A program made the position numbers and the translations under genes. Positions 34,321 to 45,866 of a stretch of DNA of 64,000 nucleotides are shown in pieces. How positions within the stretch are numbered: the first letter of the stretch is position 1; each line of letters begins with the position of its first letter. Source of the stretch: Cryptomeria japonica (taxonomy: Eukaryota; Streptophyta; Pinopsida; Cupressales; Cupressaceae); the NCBI RefSeq assembly GCF_030272615.1, contig NC_081414.1:339120502-339184501 (forward strand), given 5' to 3'. The notes below the pieces were generated by a model. That model searched no databases, had not been told where the DNA came from, and saw only the letters and a program-made list of their open reading frames with translations.

Positions 34321-37300
34321 TTGATCTATGAAGGTATTTTTCATAATTCTCCATTTATCAAGGCTTCCGCATCACATGCTAGCTCTAGTGCACCCATTAA
34401 TTCTATGGACTTCATTCAACAGAAGTCAAAATACAATGCCCTGTCTCAAATACCCACTAGAGTTATAGTGGAAGAAGGCATTTCCGATTACATAGACTAT
34501 AAAATCGAAGACCTAGGGTCTCTTGTGATCCATTCCCAATTGAGTTTGTTCTACGGGAAGGATAAGAAGATTAAACCGAAATTCAACATTTTGGAAAAGA
34601 AGAAACTTCACAACGCAGTCTATTTTCTTGAAGAATTTTTGGATGATCACATTCATATTATTCTAAGCAGGGTACATGGTGATAAGATGTACTTAGAACA
34701 AACACATGATATCACACCTGAAGTGATTCATGTCGTCACTGGTTTTTGCAACATCGGTGAAGTGCTAGCCCTAAGGAAGGTTAGCGAGACTGAAATGTCC
34801 AAGATCACTGGTTCAGTGAGCGACTCACTTGGAATGATTGTCAACTCAATCAAGGATGATTTGGTCAAGTATGCCTGCATGGTGATAGGTTACTGAACGT
34901 TCTCAGCTATCAGAATTAACTCTGTCTTTGCTACAATGGTAAATGTTTCTTACGGGATGATCAAGGAAGATGCATCATTTGATCTGTGCACTTTTATGCA
35001 AAGACAACTTCTGTTGAACCTCAAGTCGATCAAACAGGACAACATTAAGATTTAAGTTTGGACAACTCTTGGTTGGGTTGTTCTTCTACTTCCAAGGTTA
35101 CTTCCCAGGAGTCGGAGATATTCAGTGGTCTGCAAATCAAAGAAAGCCTACAAGCGGTTGGAATAGGTTATCTGGAAGTGCTAAACAAATACTTTGATGA
35201 GTTCAGATGCAAGATCAGCCAAAGGATAAGAATATTTGGTGATATAGTCAAAAAGTATGAGGAGGACATCTGCTTCACCATCAAAGTTGACGTGTGCATA
35301 ATGGAAGTGGTTGAGCCTAGATAGGAAGAAGTGGAACCAATGGGATATGAGGTAATGAATGATATGTTGAATGGGTATGCCTCTACCCTACTTGCCTCGC
35401 CTCTTGATCCAAAGGCAAAGAGCACTGACACCTATCTAGAAAGTGTTACATCAGTTAAAGAACCCTTGGTAAAGAAGGGAAAGGTAGTGCCTTTAGCATC
35501 GGCACCGGTTACTCCAACAAGTCCCAAAGTGACCAAGCGGTCACCAGTAAAGAAGAAACCGAAAGCGGAACCTGCCAAATTCTTTGAGAGGAAGAGGAAG
35601 ACAAAGAAAAATTCACTAGACTCAGAGGACCTTATGTCTGAAGAATAGCCTAAGAAGACTAGGCAAACGAAGAAAAAGATAAAGAATGAACTAGCAACAT
35701 CGGCACTGGTAAATATTGACATTTCTTCCTGCAAACCTTTGACACATTGTCAAAGAACTATTAAGAATATTAGGATAAAATTGATAAATGATTTAATAGA
35801 TCATTTTGATGATTTCAATAATGATGAAAAGGAAGAAGTTGAACTGGAAATCATTAAGTATTTATGTGTTAATGATCGGTCGCCATCAGAGATCAAATCC
35901 GTGACACCAAATTCTTTGTATAATTCTTTAGACATCAAATGGCGCATTGCCATTGAAAAAGAACATGAAATAAGAGAGGAAATATTTGCATAATATTTTC
36001 CTAACATATCTAATTCAAAACTCTTTGAAATCGTGGAGAACTATAAAGGCCTCTTCTTCATGAGAAGAAGAAGACTCATGTTGCTTGAAGGAAAAACCTC
36101 TAAAGTGGTGAAAGATATTCACTCTCATACCAAAGCCACTCTGAGATTGCATCAAGTATCTGAGGCAAACTAGAAAGCTGAAAAGGAACCGGAAATCAAA
36201 AAACCGAATGAGGTCTTCGACAATGAAGGAAACCCAGTTATTGAACTGGTAGACATAATTAATGTTGATGCTTTGGATGTAGAGGATGTTACTTCAGATG
36301 AACCAGTAGAAATAGAAGGTCATGAGAAATAGGAGGAAGACAAGAGAAAATAGGCAGAAGAAGAAAGGAAGAAATAGGAGACTGAAAAGACAAAACAGGC
36401 AGAACAGGAAAAGGAGCAAGAGGAAGAGAAGAAAAAGAAATAAGACAAGAAGAAGAAGAAGGAAGTGGAAAAGGAAGAGGAGACAAAGAAGGAGGAAGAG
36501 GAGAAGAAGAAGAAGGATGAAGATGAGGAGAAGCAGAAAGAAGAGGAGAAAATGAAGGCAGAAGAAGACAAGAAAAGAGAAGCAACACAGAGCACCTAGA
36601 TGGAGACTCCAAAGGCAACTGATAGTCAAGCCAAATCGGCTGACATTACCAGTCTGCAAATGAATTGGAGCTACTGCAGAGCATTAAGCTTGCTCAAGAG
36701 TGATTGGATGCTCTAAGGAGGAAAAAGGAGGAAGATGTTATCCAAACTGTGGTGGAAACACTTACCAATTTGATACCCGGTATGAACCTCCCCAGTACCG
36801 ATTCCTCACTTGCTCGTTTAAAGCTTCTATGTACAGTTTTGGATGACTAGGTCCAAAGCTTGGAAGAAGTTGCAGAATCAAATGCCAAAAAGGAGCATGA
36901 AAAGGCTCTGAACATTGCCTTGGTGAAGAAGTTGAATGAGCTTTGGTCAGAACTCCAGAAGGCAAAAAAGGACATCTGAGATGCAATGGATGAGGGCAAT
37001 CTACTACTCAGCAAGATATGTCAACCTCATCTATTTTGTGATGATGTGCTCACTCAGAAGGACAAAACTGCAATCTGATATGTAGTCATTTATTAGCACC
37101 TTCAAGATGCCATATGATTCCTTTTCCACATATGGTCAAACTGTTCACTGGCTTCAAATCCAATTTGCAAGAATAGAGGCAATGATAAGCAACCAGACAC
37201 ATAATTTGTAGGAACTTCAACTGATCCTACTGCCACGACTACAAATTCTCTAGAAATCCTCTCTAAATCTTGATGCCCTAACGGTCACTCAAGAGATGAG

Positions 37301-37450
37301 CATGATAGATGCCATGGAAGAACAGGTCTCCCAGATGCAGATAGAGAAAGAGGTGGCTACCTCCCTACTTGAGTCATGGTCCTTATCCATGAAGCAATTT
37401 TTGCAGGACTTTAAATCAGTTTTTGACAAGTTTTACTCTTTATTGTCATA
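34321..37450 (+). pseudogene. ORF2 of A: long charged protein, family unknown
   Basis: Roughly 1,000 codons replace pol. The N-terminal domain includes FLEEFLDDHIHIILSRVHGDKM and THDITPEVIHVVTG, matching B's ORF2 (VIRIVLSRVHGSFFWLDLVH, KITKEAVKVVIG). A middle basic region (SPVKKKPKAEP, ERKRKTKK) and NDEKEEVELEIIKYL match B's DEKEQVENILHLDIYKK. The part at 36250-36600 is an uninterrupted Lys/Glu coiled coil in a purine tract. A distal domain reads LARLKLLCTVLDD. Two frameshifts and over a dozen stops break it. The function is unknown. It could be a structural or RNA-binding partner of ORF1. Confidence 0.65.
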
Positions 37451-37705
37451 AACATTTATTATTTTAATACTAATGAAACAGGAGTTAGTCTGCAATGTTT
37501 TTGTCATTGTTGGCAAAGGGGGAGAAGTATATAAATTTTGATGTTTTGATGTATACTTTCATTTTTATCTCTTATAAGGAGTAGTATAGATTGTATTTTC
37601 TGCAAAAGGGATAGTGTATATGCTTAGGGGGAGTAATTTTGTTTATGGCATGATTTTGTAAAACACTTAGATGTCAAAATTTTCTTAAGTGTTGCCATCA
37701 ATGTC

Positions 37706-37717
37706 AAAGGGGGAGAT
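37706..37717 (+). other. Polypurine tract of A
   Basis: aaagggggagat directly precedes LTR2 and is identical to B's tract at 44564-44575. Confidence 0.85.
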
Positions 37718-38792
37718 TTTTGGCATTTTTGATGATTATGTTGTGATTGTCATTGATGGTCACACACTTGCTATGAGATCACTTTTTGAATGTATGAATT
37801 ATGCTCAATCGGTAATTGTTCCAAACTGATATCATGTGTTAGTCTTTAGACTATCGATGTTTTGCAGAAAGTGTTTACCGATCTCAATCATTATGAAGAC
37901 CCCAAGCGGTTCGAGGATCTCAAGTGGCATGAAGGATCAAAGTGACAGAACACATATTTCCTAGTCTTCATTTTCGACAAATCAGCAACTAGTATTTTGC
38001 GTAAACCAGTATTTTGTATGAAACGGTAATACTTTGTGATGAGTTACCAACTGACATTTTGTGATGAGTTACCATCCATCGATTGTCTGGCGGTGCTGAC
38101 ACTTTGGCGGTGCTATTTGTTTCATGTTACCAAATATGTCTAGATGCACTGAACCTAGAAAATTGTATTGTAAACCTATTGGACCGACATGAAATTAGAT
38201 TCATTTATAAGGACATCATGTCTAGGGCTTCAGGTTATTGTTAGGGTTTTGAAAGTGGTTGATGAGTTTTTGTAAGTGTGATTAGAGAAGAGAAGTTTAG
38301 GTCTGTGAGAGAACGAAAAGTGTGAATGTGTTGAAGACTAAAGTAATGTTGGAATGCATTAAGAACAAGCTATCAAGGATCTAACCAAGCAATCTATGCT
38401 ATTTGCTAGATCACTCACTTGTTGATTACTAATATCTTCGACAAGTCTGAAGCCCTTAACCGAGTAGGCCCATAAAGCCTTTTGTAAATCCTCTAACAAG
38501 GTGGTTCACATATGTGGATCTAAAATCCTCTAGCAAGGTGGTCTTTAATCAGACTTATCCCCTAATAGAGATTGAGATTCCTAACAGGATCTGTTCTGGT
38601 AAAGAACATTGTATGACCTTAACCAGTCTGGTTTCTATTCTGCAGATAGTTACTTGTGAGTTTCATCTCACCGTGGTTTTTCCCATTTGGGTTTCCACAT
38701 CAAATATCTTGTGTTATGGTGTTATTGCTCCTGTGGGTGAATGCCTTATTTGCTATTTGGTTTGCATGTGTGTCAACCGGTTTATTTGTTAA
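37718..38792 (+). mobile_element. LTR2 of A, left part
   Basis: Matches LTR1 from its start; the terminal TG is TT here. It is interrupted by B after gttaa. Confidence 0.9.
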
Positions 38793-39579
38793 TGTTGGCA
38801 TATGCACACTCCAATGAGACATTGTAGGTGATTGAAGGTTTTGTCATTGATGGCAACCTTACAATCCTATGGCACCGACAAGGCATTACACTGGCACTAG
38901 CAAGATTAGACTCTACACTGGCACTTAGACCATTGGCATCGATAGAGAAAGGAAGCATACTGGCATAGAGGCCGACAAGATTTTTATTATATTATAGTAA
39001 AATCTTGGTAACCCGACTTGGCATCATTGTAAAATGAATCTTATATAAGAGAGATCATTGTAGAACATTTGTAAGTAAGATAGTGGAATATATTAGGCGA
39101 AATAAGGCAGACCTATTATGCGAATTATAGGTTAAGGGTTTATGTAAGAGGCAGAGTAGAAACCGATACTAGATCTGACATTATAGATGCTATTCTGAAC
39201 CAGTACAAGATACTAGATTTATATAATTCATCATTGTAAGCTAGTGAGACTTCCCATTGAGCGGTGAGCTCTAGGCGGTTGGCCTTCTTGCATGTGTAGG
39301 CCCCCTCTTGTAAGTAATATTCTCTTATTGGCCAGTAAGTGAATATTGTGGGTCACAAATCTCACAGAGGTTTTTTCCACACCAGGTTTCCTTGTTAAAT
39401 CCTTGTGTTATGGTGTGTTTTTCATGTGGTTGCTTTTAATTCTATTTATTGCATTATTTCTTGCATATCGGTACACTGTTATAGTATGTTCTACATGTTT
39501 TAACTTACAAAATTCAATTCACTGGTTAGATACTGATTCACCCCCTGCCCCCCTCTCAGTATCTATGAGAATCCTAACA
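38793..39579 (+). mobile_element. 5' LTR of B (787 bp)
   Basis: Starts TGTTGGCATATGCACACTCC, ends GAATCCTAACA. TATATAA at 39052-39058 is the likely TATA box. The conserved module follows at about 39240-39410 and the C-rich end motif at 39539-39553. Confidence 0.92.
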
Positions 39580-39581
39580 AT

Positions 39582-39593
39582 TGGTTTTAGAGC
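39582..39593 (+). other. Primer binding site of B, degenerate
   Basis: TGGTTTTAGAGC lies two bases after the LTR end and differs at two positions from the Met-tRNA site. Confidence 0.7.
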
Positions 39594-39649
39594 TTGGTCC
39601 TCTATTTTCATAAGCTAACAACTTGAGGAAGACCTTGACATTGATAGAG

Positions 39650-40918
39650 ATGAAAAATTTGATGAAGCAACTAAAAGCAGCTCTCTCAGACTATAATGCA
39701 GAAAAATTAAAAAACATCAAACTAGAAGATGATCTAAAGGCAACCTAGGATATTATTCAATCACTTCAAGAGAATCTTACTATTGCAAGAAATAAGAGAA
39801 GAGAACTTTGTGAAAAGATGCAAAATGAGAATGATGAAAATGAATCACTTAATGATATGATAAACAAGTTGAAACAAGAGAACATGACAACAAAGAATGA
39901 GATGCAGGATATGACTATGAGATTCTGTAAGGAAATTGAAGATAGGAAGAAGAATGAAGAAGAATTGACCAAAAGACTAAGTGATGCAACAAATGAGAAC
40001 ACAATACTTAGCTATGAAAATGGTTTGTTGAAGATAGACCTGATGCACACTTACAATGACTCAAATGAACTGATGAGACAGAAAGAAGTCTTAGAAAGAG
40101 AATTTGATACTACAAATCAACATAAATAAAAATTCAAGTAAAGCTCAGAGGAACTTGGTAACTTGCTGAAGAATCAAAAACCTAAAGGTGACACTTCTGG
40201 AATTGGCTTTGAAGTTGGTGAAAGCTCCAGTACTGAAAACACTCAAGATCATAGCAAACTGGTAAGGCAACCTAATGCTTATAAATTCAATGCAAAATGC
40301 TTTAACTGTAATAAGTATGGTCATAGAGAAAATGAATGTAGATCTAGAAATTATCAGAATATCAACACACCCACCGGTCAATGTTCAAAATGCAACAAAG
40401 TTGGTCACAACTCTGAAAATTGCAGAATGAATGTGAGATGTTATGTTTGTGGAAGATTTGGACATTTATCTAATCAATGCAGAACACAAATCGACATAGG
40501 TTATGGGAAAGCTATTCAGAAAAATAATGTGACTTGTTATGCATGTAATAAGATTGGGCATATTGCAAAATTCTGTAGAAGTAAAGGATCATTGACAAAC
40601 AACTAAGGTTCTAGTTTGAAAGGAAAAGAAAAAGTTGAAGAGGTTAAGCAAGAATTCTCAAAACAATGGATTAGAAAGTCAGAACTAAATATTGTTGGGA
40701 ATACTCCTCCACCAGTAGAACCAATCATCACTCCACCGACAGGACAGAGTAGTGCTTCACCGGTAGGACATAGTAATAGTCCACCGGCAGGAAGCTCTTC
40801 ATCAATTGAAGAAAATTTTCTTGAGGGTTTGGCAATCAATGAGACATATGCTATAATTCCCTCGGTTAATGGTGAGAAGTTGAAAATTACTTCTATACTG
40901 GTAGACAATGTTAAGTGA
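39650..40918 (+). pseudogene. ORF1 of B: coiled-coil Gag with four intact zinc knuckles
   Basis: One frame runs from ATG to TGA with premature stops only at 39746, 40127, 40139 and 40604, all TAG or TAA. Residues 1-170 are coiled coil (NDMINKLKQENMTTKNEMQD). Then four complete CCHC knuckles: CFNCNKYGHRENEC, CSKCNKVGHNSENC, CYVCGRFGHLSNQC and CYACNKIGHIAKFC. The C-terminal part is Pro/Ser-rich (PPTGQSSASPVGHS). The order matches ORF1 of A, but this copy keeps all zinc ligands. The likely role is RNA packaging. Confidence 0.85.
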
Positions 40919-41111
40919 CTACTTAACCAGCATACATTAAATGTGGTAGTTGGTAGTTCGACATTATAAATTTGTGGTTTTGGCTCCATTTCATTTCACT
41001 GAGATTCCAAACATTCGAAGAGCACAAAATTTGCAGAGCAAAGGCATTTCGAGCAAAGAGGGAAAGCACTTTAGAAATCAATCCATCCAAAGGAAGAAAA
41101 AGGTATTTATC

Positions 41112-44100
41112 ATGTCATGCTCCTCTGCACCTGAATTCATAGCAAACCCTATAGTAGTCGAGGTTATAAAACACCCTAGGCCCACATTTCAACTAGATCC
41201 CGAGGTAGCTAAGAAAGAAGACAATGTAGGTGCTTTTTGCCAAATTCCAAAAGGAGTTGTTTTTGCAGAAGATCCCAGAATATACATCCATTGCAACATA
41301 GAGGAATTAGGAGATGAAGAAATTAAAAACATGTATAAGACTGTTATATGTGACAATTCCAAAAATATAAAACCTGAACATAAAGTTGTTGAAACCCTAG
41401 GATTCACTGAAATCCTCTGCATTCCTGAATTTCCCAAGGAAGTGATTAGGATAGTTTTAAGCAGGGTACATGGTTCATTCTTTTGGCTTGATTTAGTTCA
41501 CAAAATTACAAAGGAAGCTGTGAAAGTAGTAATAGGGTTACCTTCCACTAGTAACAGACTAAACAAGACTAAGAAGGTCTCCAATGACCTAGTAATGAAC
41601 TTAACTGGTGCAACATCAGACAGAAGGTCTCTGAGGGTTAATGATATGACCAATATAAATGTGAGATTTGTTAGAATGGTTTTAGGGTACAAAGCAAATC
41701 ATGCAAACAGACTTAACTCAATTTCCAATTTATGCATTAAGAGTGCTTATGATATGGTTAGAGACAATGTAAAAATTGATGTATGTGAATGGTTAAAAGA
41801 TGAGTTGATTGATAACTTAGGCAAAATCAAGAAGGATAAGAAAGGAACTTTTAGATTTAGAAATCTACTTGTATGCTTGATGCTACACATAACTAAACAG
41901 GTTCCTAGTATTGGCCATAAGAACCTTGGATTTGATATATTGGTAGGAAAATAGTTAACAAACCTATTCAACAATATGGGTGAAAAAAAAGGAAAGAATA
42001 TTCATGACTATTTTCAAGCACTAAAGGTTAGGATGAACAAAAGGATTAGACTATCACAGGAAATTGTTAACAAATACAAGGATGACATATGTTTTGTAAT
42101 AAAAAAGGATGAGATCTAGATGGAAGCAGTCATCCCTAGAACAATTTGGGTAACAAAGATGGGTTATGAAACCGATGATCATATCATTGAAACTTATGCT
42201 AAAGCACTTCTGGAAGCACCAAATGAACCTAAGGAAGAAGTATTTGGTAGTGCTAAGACCATATAAAGTCAAATTCAATCTAAGAAGAGAGTGAAAAAGG
42301 TTGAAGCAGTTGTGAGAAGAGGTTCTAGACAAGCTAAGGCTATTAAAGAAGATATACTGAAACAAACTGCTATCACTGAGGATGAGTTAGGAACTCTATA
42401 GCCTAAGACTCACCTATCACTGGTAGCTACTTCTTCGGAGAATGGCATGCTTGCAACTTTCAAAAGAGTTGTAAGGAAAAGGGATCCTTCACTGACATCC
42501 ACACCCTTGCTTAGAAGGACTGGACAAAAACAATAGGCAGTGAGGTCTCCGGTTAGAAAGACAACACCAAAGAAAAAGTTGACACCAAATAAGAAGAAGA
42601 CTAAACAAAACATGGCCCCTCTTGAAAAATTGCTAAATGAAATCACAGAAGAAGGAAAACTCAAGAACATAGGAAAGGTCTATGATACACTATCAGCAGA
42701 TGAAAAAGAACAAGTTGAAAACATTTTACACCTAGATATATATAAGAAGTTCTTGATGGAAGTAATAGATGACCTACTAGATGAATTGTTCAAAAGACTG
42801 GAAGCAAGAAGACAAGCTGTTGTAGAGCTTGATAAGAAAATCAAAATTGAAAAGTTACTTGCTGTTTACCCAGTAAATTCACCTAAGGAGATAGATGACT
42901 TAATTGCACAAGCCAACTGGTCAGTATTCTCTACTGCACACCGACATATTGTATTAATGGTTGGAAGAGTGAATGAAGTAATAGAGGAAACAAAAAATGC
43001 ATGGGACATATTCCTTGTTGAGAAAGAAAAAAAGGAAGGGTACAAGAACCCCAAACCTTTAAAGGTATACCGGAAGGAGAAGGACAAAGGAAAAGGAAAG
43101 GTTGGTGGACCTCCAAGCATCAAAGTAAAAGACAACTTACTCCCACCGCCTCCAATTACATCACTGGTAATAACTACTGAAGATAAATCAGTAGATGAGA
43201 GTATGGACATAAAGGATACAAATCCTAACCCTGAGGTACTATACATAGTTGATGTTGATACACAAAAAGTCAACATTATGATAGACAAAGATACAACCAG
43301 CAAGACAGATATGGCTAGTGAGCCACCGGCAACTGATAGCATTGACAATACTGAAAGAAAAGTTGAAGTTGATAACACAGAGCAACAAACAGAGAGACAA
43401 GCAGAGCAACAGGCTCCGAAACAGCAACAGGTTCATGTGGAAACAGTGCCACCGACAACAGGAGAAGATCAAAAATCATTGCTTAAGGAAATGGAAACAC
43501 AAATTGACCTACCAGAGGTCACTACAAGCTTGGTTACTTCCTCCACCGATAGAATTCAGAATGTTGGTTCCTCCTCAACAGGCTACGAATCAACAAATGT
43601 AACTAAAGTACTTTTGGACTCCATCAGAAGGATAATAGATTGTAGTTCATAGGCTTATAAAGCTATAGATGACACAATCCCAATTTTGAAGATGATAGCT
43701 CCTAACTGTAACATGGACAATAAGGATTCTTTAAGCCGACTTAACACTTTTTGTAAATAAATCATCGAGAACATAGTGATTGTTGAGCAAATAAAGGAAG
43801 AGGCATTGAACGATAAGTTAGAAATTGAAAAGCAAAAATTCTTTGAAGATCAGATAAAGAAGTGTACTAGGGAATTTGACACACTTCTACTAGAACTATG
43901 TAACTTATTGAAGGAATTCAAAACTCTGTACAAAGATACTTGCAAGACAAACTTTTTGATAGTAGACATAGATAAGAAAATGAGCAAGGTATAGAATGAA
44001 ATCAATAAACTTGTTGATAATTTTGTTAACTCACCTGATACATTATCAGTTTTTGAACAAAGGATAACAAGTTTTGAGGAAGAGTTACTTAATTTAGAAA

Positions 44101-44351
44101 GAGAAAGGGAGAGAATAGTAGATAAGGCAAAGAATTTGAGACTAAAACTGAGTCCAAGATTGGACTATCTAGCATCATTACGGAAGGAAATATCTGACGC
44201 ATTGGTACAAGGACAGAGAACACCGACAGAGCATATGCAACACCTCACCAGTACAGTTCAAAGAATAGAGACAACAATAAGGGACAACAAGAAGTTTATG
44301 GAAAGTATAAACTTGATTTTGGTAGATCTTTTTCAAATTGAAACCACATAG
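41112..44351 (+). pseudogene. ORF2 of B: ~1,080-codon charged protein, family unknown
   Basis: A single frame holds eight stops, all TAG or TAA (41952, 42117, 42264, 42399, 42534, 43650, 43758, 43992), and no frameshift. I chose the ATG giving MSCSSAPEFIANPIVVEVI. Domains in order: N-terminal conserved block (residues ~90-330; EVIRIVLSRVHGSFFWLDLV), a basic linker (SPVRKTTPKKKLTPNKKK), a helical block (EKEQVENILHLDIYKKFLME), a Thr/Gln-rich linker, and a C-terminal coiled coil (EEELLNLERERERIVDKAK). It is homologous to ORF2 of A. No enzymatic motif is recognised. Confidence 0.7.
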
Positions 44352-44563
44352 TTACAAGGTTGAGACTACAACTCTACTGACACCTTGACAACCTTTGTCA
44401 TTAATGCCAAAGGGGGAGTAGTAGTATGAGAAAATAACCAGCAAAAGACTTATCTACTCAAGGGGAGCTCTTATATTTTTGGTAACATATTTTTGGAAAC
44501 ATTTTTGGATTACAAGTTTTGGATACACTTTTGAATTTTCTCATGAGTGTTGCCATTAATGCC

Positions 44564-44575
44564 AAAGGGGGAGAT
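44564..44575 (+). other. Polypurine tract of B
   Basis: aaagggggagat ends exactly at the 3' LTR start. Confidence 0.9.
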
Positions 44576-45375
44576 TGTTGGCATATGCACACTCCAATGA
44601 GGCATTATAGGTGATTGAAGGTTTTGTCATTGATGGTAACCTTACAATCATATGGCACTAGCAAGGCATTACACCGGCACTAGCAAGATCAGACTCTACA
44701 CTGGCACTCAGACCACCAACATCAGCAGAGAAAGGAAGCATACCGGCACAAAGGCCGATAGGATTTTTGTTATATTATATTTTGTTTATTATTGTAAAAT
44801 CTTTGTAAGCTGACTTGGCATCATTGTAAAATGACTCTTATATAAGAGAGATCATTGTAGAACATTTGTAAGTAAGATAGTGGAATATATTAGGTGAAAT
44901 AAGGCAAACCTATTATGTGAATTATAGGTTAAGGGTTTATGTAAGAAGCAGAGTAGAAACCGGTATTGGATCTAGCATTATAGATGCTATTCTGAAGTAG
45001 TACAAGATACTGGATTTATATAATCCATCATTGTAAGTCAGTGAGACTTCCCATTGAGCAGTGAGCTCTAGGCAGTTGGCCTTCCTACATGTGCAGGCCC
45101 CCTCTTGTAAGTAATATTCTCTTATTGGCTTGTAAGTGAATATTGTGGGTCACAAATCCCACCAAGGTTTTTCCCACACCGGGTTTCCTCGTTAAATCCT
45201 TGTGTTATGGTGTGTTTTTCATGTGGTTGCTTTTAATTCTGTTTATTGCATTATTTCTTGTATACCGGTACACTGTTATAATATGTTCTACATGTTTTAA
45301 GTTAAGAAATTCAATTCACCGGTTAGATACTGATTCACCCCCCCCCCCCTCTCAGTATCTGTGGGAATCCTAACA
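44576..45375 (+). mobile_element. 3' LTR of B (800 bp)
   Basis: Collinear with the 5' LTR with scattered substitutions. The C-run is longer (10 C) near 45337-45348. It ends CCTAACA before the GTTAA duplication. Confidence 0.92.
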
Positions 45376-45471
45376 GTTAAACCATTTTACCAGTTTACTA
45401 CTAGACTGTTTAAGTGTTTAAGTTTAATATTTTTTGGTATACTAATTCACCCCCCCTCTTAGTATTCATCA
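45376..45471 (+). mobile_element. LTR2 of A, right part
   Basis: Resumes with the duplicated gttaa and follows LTR1 to the end (C7 run, agtattcatca). The AATAG duplication of A comes next. Confidence 0.9.
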
Positions 45472-45860
45472 AATAGGCCCTTGAAAAATCTTGGCTAAGT
45501 ATGGGTCTAATGCTTACAAAGTTGATTTGCTTAGTGATGTTTCTTTGTCTCCCTTTTTTAATGTTGTAGATTTGATTGCTTTCAAGGGGAAGCCACCTGA
45601 GGAGATTCAAACAGTTTTAGATGTTGCACAATGCCTTTCTAATCTATCTCTCCCTTCTCTATCTATTCCCCAAGCAGAACAGGTTCTAGACTCCAGGATT
45701 CTCAAAAAGACAAGGAATCACACCTACATGGAGCATCTCATCAAAGGGAAGGATAAGCCTATCTCAGAGGCCACATGGATACTTGAAATTGACTTTTAGA
45801 AGTTTGGCATCCTTTCTTCTTTTCTACCTCAAGGAGTCACATGACTTCTTTGTTTTGGGG
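45472..45860 (+). pseudogene. Integrase C-terminus and chromodomain of C
   Basis: Continues the integrase frame broken by A: after one stop, KYGSNAYKVDLLSDVSLSPF and NVVDLIAFKG are the usual Gypsy integrase tail. Then AEQVLDSRILKKTRNHTYME and LIKGKDKPISEATWILEID form the chromodomain that places chromoviruses in chromatin-directed target choice. A TAG at 45797 occurs where Gln or another residue is expected. The polypurine-like ttttggggggagta (45853-45866) follows directly before the 3' LTR. Confidence 0.85.
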
Positions 45861-45866
45861 GGAGTA

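Larger units (their letters stand above)
38793..45375 (+). mobile_element. LTR retrotransposon B, Gag plus ORF2, no pol, nested in A's LTR2
   Basis: Target duplication GTTAA lies at 38788-38792 and 45376-45380; leaving B out restores the LTR1-like sequence tttgttaaac/accatttta. LTRs of 787 and 800 bp are very similar. The interior of 5.0 kb has ORF1 (39650-40918) and ORF2 (41112-44351), each in a single frame without frameshifts but with stops. It contains no pol genes. By nesting it is the youngest of the four nested elements. Confidence 0.93.
30474..45471 (+). mobile_element. LTR retrotransposon A, Gag plus ORF2, no pol, split by B
   Basis: Target duplication AATAG lies at 30469-30473 and 45472-45476. 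LTR1 is intact, LTR2 is split by element B. The interior has a primer site, a zinc-knuckle ORF1, a long coiled-coil ORF2 and the polypurine tract aaagggggagat. I find no protease, reverse transcriptase, RNase H or integrase. The size without B is about 8.4 kb. The architecture matches element B, a diverged relative. It must have moved with enzymes supplied in trans, probably by a Copia relative given LTR style, primer site and zinc knuckles (inference). Confidence 0.9.

Noticed and set aside
36322-36555. Arg/Lys-rich 77-codon frame
   Set aside because: Out-of-frame reading of the purine tract that encodes the Lys/Glu coiled coil of A's ORF2.
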